From Dyella choica (GTDB lineage: Bacteria; Pseudomonadota; Gammaproteobacteria; Xanthomonadales; Rhodanobacteraceae), in NCBI RefSeq assembly GCF_003977665.1, contig NZ_RYYV01000002.1, forward strand, positions 62,001 through 126,000: DNA of 64,000 nt. The letters run 5' to 3'. The position numbers and the translations under genes are program-made. Position 1 is the stretch's first letter. Each line of letters opens with the position of its first letter. This document shows, one piece after another, positions 53,832-61,626 of the stretch. The notes beneath the pieces are model-generated. The model searched no databases. It was not told where the DNA came from and worked only from the letters and a program-made list of their open reading frames with translations.

Positions 53832-54113
53832 CTACTCGTCTTGGTCAATGCCGGCCATCAAATCCCACACGCAATCCACATCGCCATCGGCCAGTGCTTC
53901 GTACGGCGACCTGCCGCCCAGGCGACGTTGCCGAGAGCACATCCAATGCGCAGCCCGGTCACGGTTGCCCAGTAGCTGCAAGGCCATGGTTGCGATCGTG
54001 GATGCGTGCCGTTCCAGCACGTCAAAAGCCTGTCGCCTGACCTTTTCGCGAAACGCATCGGCCGCGGCGACGTCGGCCGCCAATTCTTCGAAGCTGCATA
54101 ATTGCTCGTACAT
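53832..54113 (-). CDS. DUF2384-like small protein (MbcA/ParS/Xre antitoxin C-terminal domain)
   Basis: A 93-aa protein. The helical N-terminus (CSFEELAADVAAADAFREKV) is followed by LGGRSPYEALADGDVDCVWD, the closing signature of the DUF2384 toxin-binding domain (GGxxPxxLLxxGxxxxVxxLLxxI). No Xre-type helix-turn-helix precedes it and no RES-domain toxin is adjacent, so a classical toxin-antitoxin role is doubtful. It is 117 bp upstream of cydA on the same strand and 62 bp after another small gene of similar kind. Confidence 0.65.
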   Translation of the reverse strand: MYEQLCSFEELAADVAAADAFREKVRRQAFDVLERHASTIATMALQLLGNRDRAAHWMCSRQRRLGGRSPYEALADGDVDCVWDLMAGIDQDE

Positions 54114-54175
54114 CGCAATCTACCTCTGTTTGTGTTCCTCGTCCTTGCCGATACCCGTCTTTCCGGCGCGACTCC

Positions 54176-54382
54176 TCAGCTGCGATCTCCACAGCAAATG
54201 GCTTTCAGGAATGCGACCACCGCATCCGTCCTGCCCTGCTCCACGAGCTGTCGCGCCGAAAGATTGCCCAGTTCCGCAATGGGCACGTGGAAGTACCAGG
54301 TGATGACTGCGGCCATGTTTGGCTCAACCAGCCGCGCAAGCTCCAGGACTGTGTTGACGATCGTGCTTTGTAGCGTTGCCAT
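54176..54382 (-). CDS. Small DUF2384-like protein
   Basis: A 68-aa protein (MATLQSTIVNTVLELARLVE at the start, with AGGTGA 5-8 nt upstream). Its second half, ITWYFHVPIAELGNLSARQL followed by VEQGRTDAVVAFLKAI, follows the DUF2384 consensus (WFxxPxxxLGxxTPxxLVxxGRxxxVxxxL). Other ATGs at 54409 and 54421 have poorer ribosome-binding sites. First gene of the group leading to the bd oxidase, with a copy of the palindromic motif 64 bp upstream. Confidence 0.55.
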   Translation of the reverse strand: MATLQSTIVNTVLELARLVEPNMAAVITWYFHVPIAELGNLSARQLVEQGRTDAVVAFLKAICCGDRS

Positions 54383-54446
54383 GGCGGTCACCTGTCGGAT
54401 GATGGTCATCCTCGTGAGCATCAAAGCAAAATCTGCGCGCCGATTT

Positions 54447-54483
54447 GATTGCCCATTGGTATCGGTCGATACCATCGTATGCC
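54447..54483 (-). promoter_or_regulatory. Conserved palindromic motif, site E
   Basis: Read on the minus strand: ATACGATGGTATCGACC then GATACCAATGGGCAAT. It matches site A at most positions but has one extra base in the centre, giving TGGTATC-N4-GATACCA. It lies 64 bp upstream of the small DUF2384-like gene that leads to the bd oxidase genes. Confidence 0.55.
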
Positions 54484-54541
54484 GCGCAAGATGGGCATCT
54501 TGTCGATGCATGGGCGACTCGGATTGCGTCGACTTCGAAAC

Positions 54542-54572
54542 CCGATACCAAGGTGTCGTGGACGAATCGCGC
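54542..54572 (+). promoter_or_regulatory. Degenerate copy of the palindromic motif, site H
   Basis: CGATACCAAGGTGTCG then TGGACGAATCGCG. The left half agrees with site A (ATAC-x-AAGGTGTCG) but the right half has decayed. It is 107 bp upstream of the FixJ-like regulator and might serve its own autoregulation. Confidence 0.35.
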
Positions 54573-54679
54573 CTGCTGGAGCACCCTATTACGGGCTAAT
54601 GGAGCGGGCCGTCCGGCGCCGGTCTTGTGCCGTAGAGACGCCCAGTTCGTGTGGCCCAGGCTGGATTCAGAGGTGTATC

Positions 54680-55348
54680 ATGCACGCAGCAAGCGACGCC
54701 GGGGCCATGATGTCTTCCCGTATTCCGCAGGCCGAATCGATCGTGTTCGTCGTCGACGACGACATTTCCGTGCGCGAAGCCCTGGAGCTGTTGTTTCGCA
54801 GCGTTGGCCTGAAAGCGCAACTTTTTGCCTCCGCGCAGGCGTTTCTTTCACATTCGCGCACGAAAGCTCCCTGTTGCCTGGTGCTGGACGTGTCTCTTCC
54901 GGATTTGAACGGCCTGGAGCTGCAGCAACGCATCGCTTCCGAGCGCTTGCATATGCCGATCATCTTCATCACCGGCCATGGCGACATACCCATGACGGTC
55001 AAGGCCATGAAGGCCGGCGCCGCCGAATTCCTTGCCAAGCCGTTCGATGACGAAATGTTGTTGCAAGCCGTTCGTCACGCGATCGCGAGCAGTAGCGCCA
55101 TGCTGGATGAAGAGGCCGAAATCCAGGCCTTGGAAGGCTTCTTTTCATCGCTGACCCATCGCGAGCGCGAAGTGATGGAGCTGGTGGTTTCGGGCCTGCT
55201 GAACAAGCAGATCGGCGGCGAACTCGGTATCAGTGAGATCACGGTCAAGGCTCATCGCGGCAGGGTGATGAAAAAAATGCATGCGCGATCCCTCGCGGAC
55301 CTGGTCAAGAAGGCGGCAAAGCTGCCTATGCAATCACCGCCGCGCTAG
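54680..55348 (+). CDS. FixJ/NarL-type response regulator
   Basis: A 222-aa regulator. The receiver domain has VFVVDDDISVREAL, the phospho-Asp in LVLDVSLPDLNGLE, and the conserved Thr/Lys region IFITGHGDIPMTVKAMKAGA with LAKPFDDE. The C-terminal LuxR-type helix-turn-helix is LTHREREVMELVVSGLLNKQ with recognition helix around ISEITVKAHRGRVM. Its likely kinases are the PAS kinase next door (convergent) or the giant kinase at 37532. It may bind the palindromic motif found upstream of surrounding operons, since LuxR-type dimers recognise short inverted repeats. The start has GAGGTG upstream; an alternative Met lies 27 nt downstream. Confidence 0.9.
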   Translation: MHAASDAGAMMSSRIPQAESIVFVVDDDISVREALELLFRSVGLKAQLFASAQAFLSHSRTKAPCCLVLDVSLPDLNGLELQQRIASERLHMPIIFITGHGDIPMTVKAMKAGAAEFLAKPFDDEMLLQAVRHAIASSSAMLDEEAEIQALEGFFSSLTHREREVMELVVSGLLNKQIGGELGISEITVKAHRGRVMKKMHARSLADLVKKAAKLPMQSPPR

Positions 55349-55369
55349 GGATTGCATGGGCGGGGCGGC

Positions 55370-55744
55370 TCAGCCCGGGCGCAACACAATCCGCAGCACG
55401 TCGAGCAGCGCCGTGTCACTGAAAGGCTTGGATAGGCACTCGACCGCGCCCTGTTCGATGAGGCGCGGGCGTAGCTCCTCGTCCGTATGCGCGGTAATGA
55501 AAACGATCGGGACGGTTTTACCCCGTCGCACAAGCTCCCGCTGCAGCTCGAGACCCGACATGCCCGGCATCGCAATATCGAGGATCAGACAGCATGCCTC
55601 GTCAATGCAGCCCGAGCTCAAAAATTCCTCCGCGGAGGCGAAGGCCCGCGCCGAGAAGCCGAACTCGCGCAACAGGTCGGGCAACGACTCGCGCACGGAT
55701 TCGTCATCGTCGACCACTGCTATAACCGATCGTTTCGCCGTCAT
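55370..55744 (-). CDS. Single-domain response regulator (receiver)
   Basis: A 124-aa receiver with VAVVDDDESVRESLPDLL-like acidic pocket, phospho-Asp in LILDIAMPGMSGLEL, Thr in IVFITAHTDEEL and Lys in CLSKPFSD. No output domain. The start overlaps the stop of the PAS histidine kinase as ATGA, so it is its cognate partner, probably a phosphate sink or relay toward the FixJ-like regulator 20 bp beyond it. Confidence 0.92.
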   Translation of the reverse strand: MTAKRSVIAVVDDDESVRESLPDLLREFGFSARAFASAEEFLSSGCIDEACCLILDIAMPGMSGLELQRELVRRGKTVPIVFITAHTDEELRPRLIEQGAVECLSKPFSDTALLDVLRIVLRPG

Positions 55745-58503
55745 GGGGTCCTTCCGTCATGTGCGGTAGTGTCGGCGTGCTCGGAGCCCAGGTTGTCTTG
55801 AGCCTGCACCGGGACGCAGAATGAAAAGGTCGCGCCGTGTCGCCGGTTGGGCGTCGCCCATAGCCGACCACCATGACTCTCGATAATGGTGCGGCAGACT
55901 GACAGGCCGATGCCCATGCCCTCCTTCTTGGTGCTGTAAAACCCATCGAAAAGCTTGGCTGCTTGCGCCGGATCGATACCTACGCCGGTATCGGACACGG
56001 CGACTCGCACCTGGTCGCCACCGTCCCACTCGATCCTGATCAGCAACTGCCTCAGACGGTCCTCGACACCACGCATCGCTTCCACGGCATTGATCAGCAG
56101 GTTCAGTATCACCTGCTGCAATTGCACGCGGTCGCCGGTGACTATGGGTATGTCATCATCAGCTTCCAACCGCATCGCGATTCGATTGCTGCGAATCTCG
56201 GAGCGCAGAAGTTCCGCCACCTCGTGAACTGCTTCGATCAGGTCCACGGCCTCGTTGCTGATCATTTTCTTACTGAATAGCGCGCGCAGACGTGTCATCA
56301 CCTCTGCAGCACGGCGGCCATCGCGCAACGTACGCCGCAAGGTCTCGAGCGCACCTTCAATATTGGGTGACTTGGCGCCGAGCATGCGTAGCCCGGTACT
56401 TGCATTGGTGATGATGCCGGCAAGTGGCTGGTTGATTTCATGCGCGATGGAAGCAGTCAAGGCACCCAGACTGTTGACGCGAGCCACATGGATCAGCTCG
56501 ACCCGGAGCCGGCTGAGTGCCTCTTCGGATTCCCGGCGATCGGTCACGTCCTGTATCGCACCGATGTACTCCACTTGGCCACGAGAGTCGCGCCTGGCGA
56601 GGCCTTCCAGATGCAGGTACTTGATCTTGCCGTCGGGTAGAAGCAGGCGGTGGTCAACCTCGAGGTTTTCACCGACTTTTGACCGCTCGACCATGTCAGT
56701 CATCAGATGCAAGTCTTTCGGGTGAACGCGCGTCGCGATAAGATCCAACGTTATGCGTGTTCCAAGTGTGATATCAAAAATGCGATAGAGCTGATCCGAC
56801 CAGATGATCTCGTCGTCCGCCGCACACCAGTAAAAGCTCCCGCAGCCGCTGAGCTGCTGCGCTTTCGCCATCAGAGCCGCGCTTCGCAGCAGCTCTTCGC
56901 TTGCCCGCTTGCGTGCCGTGATATCGCGCATCACGCCGAGTTGCACGACGCCTCCGTCGCTGCCCAGCATGGGCGCGGCATGCGTCTCCATGTGAGAGCG
57001 CTCGCCTTCTACGGTAATGATGTCGAATTCGAGAAAGCCCTTTCTTCCTTCACACACATCCTGGTTGAACTGGATATATGCCTGACGATGCTCAGGGGCG
57101 ACGAAATCGTAAAAACACTTGCCGATCAGCGCATCCGCGTCTGGCACTCCCAACAGGACGCCGATGGCCGAGTTGACTCGCAGCATCGTGCCGTCGCGTG
57201 CAACGACGTTCACGCATTCCGGCGTAGTTTCTACGATCGCGCGCCAACATTCCTCACTGCGCTTCAGCGCCCTGTCGCTGCATACCCGCTCGATGGCGAT
57301 GGCTGCGAGGTGCGCAAGCCGCCCCATCATGTCACGTTGAAACTGGGTCGGCACGCCAGGCGCTTTTCGGTAGATGGAAAATACTCCGAGCGTTTCGTTA
57401 GTCCGCGACATAATCGGCATCGACCAGCAGGCGCGAAGCTCAGTTGCTTCGCTGAGCTTTCGCCAGACCGACGGCCATCGTGGGTCGGATGCCACGTCTT
57501 CAACGAACATAGGTGATTGGGTGATCACTGCAGTCGCGCAAGGCCCTAACTTTCCAGTCAACGGTGCTCCGTCCAACTCGTCGACGACCTTCGCCGCAAA
57601 AGGCGATGCGCCTCCTCGCCGAAAATGATTGCTGCCGACATGATCGAGCAACAGAATGCCGGCGTGACAGTCGTTGTCGATCGCTTCAACCAACTCACAC
57701 AAGGCATCGAGTACCGGCAACCCTTGGGCCACCATTTCGAGCATACGCTTCTCGCCTGCCAGCAGTGCTTCTGCATGCTTGCGATCGTCAATATCGGTTA
57801 AAAAGAAATACCACAGGACTGGGCGGCCCTCGTTGTCCTTCAGCGGGAAGCCCTGCGAATGGAACCAACGATAGGTGCCGTCGGCACGCAGATGACGGGT
57901 CTCGGCGTCATAAGGCTCGCCGGAAGCCATCGCTGCCTTCACGCTTGCCATGGTCGCCTGCCGGTCGTCAGGATGAATCCGCGTCGACCAGGTCTTCAGT
58001 TCCTCAAAAGAGACGCCGGCATATTCAAGGGCGTGACGGTTGACATGTACAAGTTCTCCATCAGGCCCCATGAGCAGCATCACGGCAGGAAGGCCATCGA
58101 CAATCAGCTGAAAGCAATGCTCGTGCATGCTCAGTACCGCTTCCGCCCGCTTGCGCGTTTCGATATCGGAATTAATGCCGCACCATTTCACGATCTCGCC
58201 CGCGGCGTCGATCAGAGGGCTGACCTGAAAAAGGAACCATTGATACACACCGTCAAAGCGCCGTAAGCGCGCCTCCGCCTCACCGGGCCGGCCGGAGGCG
58301 ACAATGCTTTCCCAGGATTCGAGCAGCCTGGGCAAGTCCTCGGGATGGACCGCCGCTCGCCATCCTTCGCCCGAGGCTTCTTGATTGGAAAGCCCCGTGT
58401 ATTCGCACCAGCGCTGATTGACAAAATCGATGCGTCCATCGGAATACGCAGTCCACACCAGACCTGGGATTGCATCGACGGCTCGATGAAGATCGATTCC
58501 CAT
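55741..58503 (-). CDS. Multi-PAS/GAF sensor histidine kinase
   Basis: About 920 aa, cytosolic, no membrane helices. Domain order: PAS (from residue 1; IPGLVWTAYSDGRIDFVNQR), PAS (about 135-260), GAF (about 270-420), PAS (about 430-550), PAS (about 555-665), HisKA with phospho-His in SIAHEINQPLAG (about 688), and HATPase (about 780-905, GDRVQLQQVILNLLINAVEA, GMGIGLSVCRTI). The start MGIDLHRAVDAIPGL has GGGGAA at a suitable distance; two upstream starts (58527, 58563) are possible. It forms an operon with the receiver gene. Such kinases often sense redox state, oxygen or small ligands, but no cofactor motif is certain here. Confidence 0.92.
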   Translation of the reverse strand: MGIDLHRAVDAIPGLVWTAYSDGRIDFVNQRWCEYTGLSNQEASGEGWRAAVHPEDLPRLLESWESIVASGRPGEAEARLRRFDGVYQWFLFQVSPLIDAAGEIVKWCGINSDIETRKRAEAVLSMHEHCFQLIVDGLPAVMLLMGPDGELVHVNRHALEYAGVSFEELKTWSTRIHPDDRQATMASVKAAMASGEPYDAETRHLRADGTYRWFHSQGFPLKDNEGRPVLWYFFLTDIDDRKHAEALLAGEKRMLEMVAQGLPVLDALCELVEAIDNDCHAGILLLDHVGSNHFRRGGASPFAAKVVDELDGAPLTGKLGPCATAVITQSPMFVEDVASDPRWPSVWRKLSEATELRACWSMPIMSRTNETLGVFSIYRKAPGVPTQFQRDMMGRLAHLAAIAIERVCSDRALKRSEECWRAIVETTPECVNVVARDGTMLRVNSAIGVLLGVPDADALIGKCFYDFVAPEHRQAYIQFNQDVCEGRKGFLEFDIITVEGERSHMETHAAPMLGSDGGVVQLGVMRDITARKRASEELLRSAALMAKAQQLSGCGSFYWCAADDEIIWSDQLYRIFDITLGTRITLDLIATRVHPKDLHLMTDMVERSKVGENLEVDHRLLLPDGKIKYLHLEGLARRDSRGQVEYIGAIQDVTDRRESEEALSRLRVELIHVARVNSLGALTASIAHEINQPLAGIITNASTGLRMLGAKSPNIEGALETLRRTLRDGRRAAEVMTRLRALFSKKMISNEAVDLIEAVHEVAELLRSEIRSNRIAMRLEADDDIPIVTGDRVQLQQVILNLLINAVEAMRGVEDRLRQLLIRIEWDGGDQVRVAVSDTGVGIDPAQAAKLFDGFYSTKKEGMGIGLSVCRTIIESHGGRLWATPNRRHGATFSFCVPVQAQDNLGSEHADTTAHDGRTP

Positions 58504-58685
58504 GGAGATGCTTTCCCCGAATCGCATGATGGAAGAATGCGCCTCTTTGGGAGCGCTGGTCATTGTACTTTGGTATCGATTTGCAACGATCCAAGTCCAT
58601 GGCATGGGGCCATCAAATACGCCGCTCGGTGACATTTGTGACGATTGCATAAGACCAAAGGCACGCCCCCGTCCCCGCACACATT

Positions 58686-58724
58686 TGATGCAAAAGTGTC
58701 ACCGACACCTTCGTGCAATGGCAT
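58686..58724 (+). promoter_or_regulatory. Conserved palindromic motif, site D
   Basis: ATGCAAAAGTGTCACC then GACACCTTCGTGCAATGGC. The core GTGTC-N3-GACAC is perfect and the right flank is the strongest shared block (TTCGTGCAATGG). It lies between the histidine kinase and the YWTD gene, 315 bp before the latter. Otherwise the 536-bp gap (58504-59039) shows an AT-rich promoter-like stretch and nothing else I can name. Confidence 0.52.
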
Positions 58725-59039
58725 GTGCAACGCGTTCGACCTAAATTTTCCGTCACGAACGGTCAATCGCACTTGCGTCTGCGTATATCCAGTTGGATCC
58801 AAACATTTGGATGGAGTAAGGCCAATGCAGAAATTTTCGATGGAATGAATTTTCAAGAGTGACGAAACCGATTTTCGTGACCCGTTCGATCAGACAACCA
58901 CTTTTTTGGCACACCGTCGTTCGATGAAGAGGTAGACATCAACAACGCGATATCGCTCGCTGAAAACGCCTCCAGTAACAAAGCCATCGACCCCTTCTCT
59001 TCACCCTCACTTCTCCTTTTTTGCGAGAGGACAAGCTTC

Positions 59040-60002
59040 ATGTCTATCAAATCCGTCGAAAGCCCCGCACAGCAACGCGAACACCATCCGGCCAACCGCC
59101 GCGGCTGCGTCTACGTCCTGCAGGCTCACCCTGCCCCCGCCATCATCGCCATCGACCCCGATAGCGGCGAAGCACGAACTATTTTTTCCGTCCACGGCAC
59201 CCCCGATGGGGTGCAGGTGGATGGACCCGGGAACGCGATCTACTGGACCAATATGGGCACTTTCCCTCCGAGCGGAGAAGTGTTTTCGGATCCTGACGGC
59301 GCTATCGAGTGCTGCGACCTGGATGGGCACAACCACGAAGTACTGATTGACGGCGGCGCGATCGTCACTCCGAAGCAAATGCAGTTGGATGCCAGCAATG
59401 GCTTGATCTATTGGTGCGACCGCGAGGGCATGGCCATCTTCCGCTGTCGCACCGACGGCAGTGCGTTGACCCCGCTACTGCGCACCGGTCGATGGCCCGA
59501 AGATTCCGATGATGTCCTGCGCCATTGTGTCGGTATCGCACTTGACGTACCCAATGGCTACCTCTATTGGACGCAGAAAGGGCCGCCCGACGGCGGGCTC
59601 GGTCGTATCTTCCGGATGGGATTGGACATGCCGGCAGGCGCCACGCCGCAGAACCGTAACGACGTGCAACTACTATTGGATAACCTGCCCGAACCCATCG
59701 ACCTGGAAATCGACCACGAACGGCAGCAGCTTTATTGGACCGATCGCGGCAAGGATGCGGACGGTGGCAATACCTTGAACCGTGCGGATATCACTGCCAC
59801 TGGACTCGAAAACCCCAAGGTAGTGGCCAAAGATTTGAAGGAAGGCATCGGCCTTGCTCTCGACCTCAAGCAACGGCGCGCCTTCGTTGCTGACCTGAGC
59901 GGCGCTGTCCGCGTCGTGTCCATGGACGGCGGAACATTCACGACGATCTACCGATGCGCCGGCCTCGCCACCGGCTTGGCCTTCCGTTCCACCAGCAGCT
60001 AG
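59040..60002 (+). CDS. YWTD/NHL-type beta-propeller protein
   Basis: A 320-aa protein with repeated LDLR-type YWTD units: AIYWTNMG (about 61), LIYWCDREG (about 122), YLYWTQKG (about 175) and QLYWTDRG (about 230). These predict a six-bladed beta-propeller. There is no signal peptide (start MSIKSVESPAQQREHHPANR), so it is cytosolic or exported another way. Ligand or enzyme activity is unknown; related bacterial proteins are seen near sugar-acid and aromatic pathways. A GAGAGGAC ribosome-binding site precedes the ATG. Convergent with the PHB operon. Confidence 0.8.
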   Translation: MSIKSVESPAQQREHHPANRRGCVYVLQAHPAPAIIAIDPDSGEARTIFSVHGTPDGVQVDGPGNAIYWTNMGTFPPSGEVFSDPDGAIECCDLDGHNHEVLIDGGAIVTPKQMQLDASNGLIYWCDREGMAIFRCRTDGSALTPLLRTGRWPEDSDDVLRHCVGIALDVPNGYLYWTQKGPPDGGLGRIFRMGLDMPAGATPQNRNDVQLLLDNLPEPIDLEIDHERQQLYWTDRGKDADGGNTLNRADITATGLENPKVVAKDLKEGIGLALDLKQRRAFVADLSGAVRVVSMDGGTFTTIYRCAGLATGLAFRSTSS

Positions 60003-60128
60003 GCGCTCGGCCACAAGGTTAATGGATTATGTCCGCGCAGCCGAACTTTGCAAGTCACGCCCCCTTAAGCATCGCAGCATTGCCGCTCCATTGTGGCGCG
60101 GTTTGTTTCGGACATTACCTCCCGGACG

Positions 60129-60159
60129 GCAACCCGGAACCCTTCGCGTCCCGGGTTGC
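60129..60159. terminator. Inverted repeat between convergent units
   Basis: GCAACCCGG and CCGGGTTGC with a 13-nt loop, within the 280-bp gap between the YWTD gene and phaB. Suited to stop transcription from both sides. No T-run. Confidence 0.6.
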
Positions 60160-60284
60160 ATCGTAGCGAGAAGCTCGGCACGTGCCGGTTACATGGGCTC
60201 GGACCTGTCCAGCCGAGCAGCTTAGCTTTCCAACGGGCATGGAGCATACTGGGCGGCTGCGCACTGTTGAACTTCATTCCCGCG

Positions 60285-61031
60285 TCACTGCATATGCTGG
60301 CCACCATTGATGGCGATATTCGTCCCCGTGATAAACGCGGTCTCATCCCGACACAAGTAGGCAATCAGGCTTGCCACCTCCTCGGGCCTGCCCAATCGAC
60401 CCATGGGTATTTGCGGCAGGATCTTCGTCGCCAATATCTCTTCCGGAATCGATTCGACCATCCTGGTGGCCAGATAACCGGGGGAAACGGTGTTGACCGT
60501 CACCCCTTTCCTCGCCACTTCAAGCGCCAACGCCTTCGTGAAGCCATGCATACCGGCTTTGGCAGCTGCGTAGTTGGCTTGCCCAAACGCGCCCTTGGAA
60601 CCGTTGATCGAGGAGATATTGATAACTCTCCCCCATCCGCGCGCGACCATTCCGTCGCAAACCGGCTTGGTCATATGGAAGACGGAGTCAAGATTGGTCC
60701 TCAGCACGGCATCCCATTCGGTCTTGCCCATCTTTCCAAGCACTACATCACGCGTGATGCCGGCGTTGTTTACCAGAATATCGATGGAGCCCTTATCCAT
60801 CCGGATGCGTGCAACACACTCCTGGCAGCTTTGGTAATCCGCAACGTCAACGCCATAAGCTGAAAAGTTACGGCCCTGAGCTCTCATGGCCGCAAGCCAG
60901 TCACCGGCACCCGCATTGGCGGGCGAATGGGCGACAGCCACCGTGTAGCCGGCATCGTAAAGCTTGGTGCTGATGGCCTCGCCGAGCCCGCCCATGCCGC
61001 CCGTGACCAAAGCAACTCGGTCAGTCATCAC
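60285..61031 (-). CDS. phaB: Acetoacetyl-CoA reductase
   Basis: A 248-aa short-chain dehydrogenase with NADPH motif TGGMGGLGEAI (about 8-18), NNAG, catalytic Ser in ISSINGSKGAFGQ and Tyr-Lys in YAAAKAGMHGFT, and the PhaB-typical NLDSVFHMTKPVCDGMV and INGGQHMQ C-terminus. It makes (R)-3-hydroxybutyryl-CoA for PHB. Last gene of the operon, 27 bp after the phasin gene. Confidence 0.93.
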   Translation of the reverse strand: MMTDRVALVTGGMGGLGEAISTKLYDAGYTVAVAHSPANAGAGDWLAAMRAQGRNFSAYGVDVADYQSCQECVARIRMDKGSIDILVNNAGITRDVVLGKMGKTEWDAVLRTNLDSVFHMTKPVCDGMVARGWGRVINISSINGSKGAFGQANYAAAKAGMHGFTKALALEVARKGVTVNTVSPGYLATRMVESIPEEILATKILPQIPMGRLGRPEEVASLIAYLCRDETAFITGTNIAINGGQHMQ

Positions 61032-61058
61032 GCCCGCTTACCCTCGCCATGCCATTCA

Positions 61059-61601
61059 TTACGTGCGAGGGTGACTGGCGGCGCGCGCACTATCGGCCTC
61101 CGAAGCGCGCCCGGTTGCGGTGAACCCATTTCGGGATGCTCCTTCAAACATCTGTCGTGCGGCGGTGGTGAGCGGCTCCCAGGTCAGGCTCGCGGCATCG
61201 ACCCATTGCTTATACGCGTGAACGACCCACGGGTGATTGGCAAAGCTTTCCGTCGAATCAGCGCAATTGCTCTGCCACTGTCGTGCCGCGACGCGGAAGC
61301 CATCCGCGGCGGTGGATTCGTGGTTTTGCATCTCGGCCATAACGCTCTGCCAGAAATGGGTGAATTGAAGGACCGGCTCGTGCATCAGCTCGGCTTGCAT
61401 GGGAAGTACTGCCGACAGGTCCCGGTTGGCGGCGATCGCTGCAGCGGCCTTCTGAGTCGTGGCCGCATAGTCTTTTGCCGCCTTAAAGGCAATCGCCTGG
61501 TTCTTTTCCAGCTTGTCAAGCCACAGGCTGGCCACACTTGCGCCGAGACTGACGTTGGATTGATGCAGATCGAACAGGGCGTTTACATGGTAAAACATCA
61601 T
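61059..61601 (-). CDS. Phasin family protein
   Basis: A 180-aa protein starting MMFYHVNALFDLHQSNVSLG with an AAGGAC ribosome-binding site. Long amphipathic helices without Cys (LDKLEKNQAIAFKAAKDYAA; HEPVLQFTHFWQSVMAEMQ) are typical of phasins that coat PHB granules. The Ala/Ser/Arg tail is probably disordered. Its place between PHB genes supports the role. Confidence 0.82.
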   Translation of the reverse strand: MMFYHVNALFDLHQSNVSLGASVASLWLDKLEKNQAIAFKAAKDYAATTQKAAAAIAANRDLSAVLPMQAELMHEPVLQFTHFWQSVMAEMQNHESTAADGFRVAARQWQSNCADSTESFANHPWVVHAYKQWVDAASLTWEPLTTAARQMFEGASRNGFTATGRASEADSARAASHPRT

Positions 61602-61626
61602 GGTTTGTTGTCCTTGTGGAAATTCT

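Noticed and set aside
53832-54382. Classical toxin-antitoxin locus
   Set aside because: Two DUF2384-like proteins are present but neither an Xre helix-turn-helix nor a RES or other toxin gene is adjacent.
58565-58600. Possible further copy of the palindromic motif before the PAS kinase
   Set aside because: Only the left part (ATTG-x-AC...TGGTATCGAT) agrees; there is no matching right half, so it was not counted.
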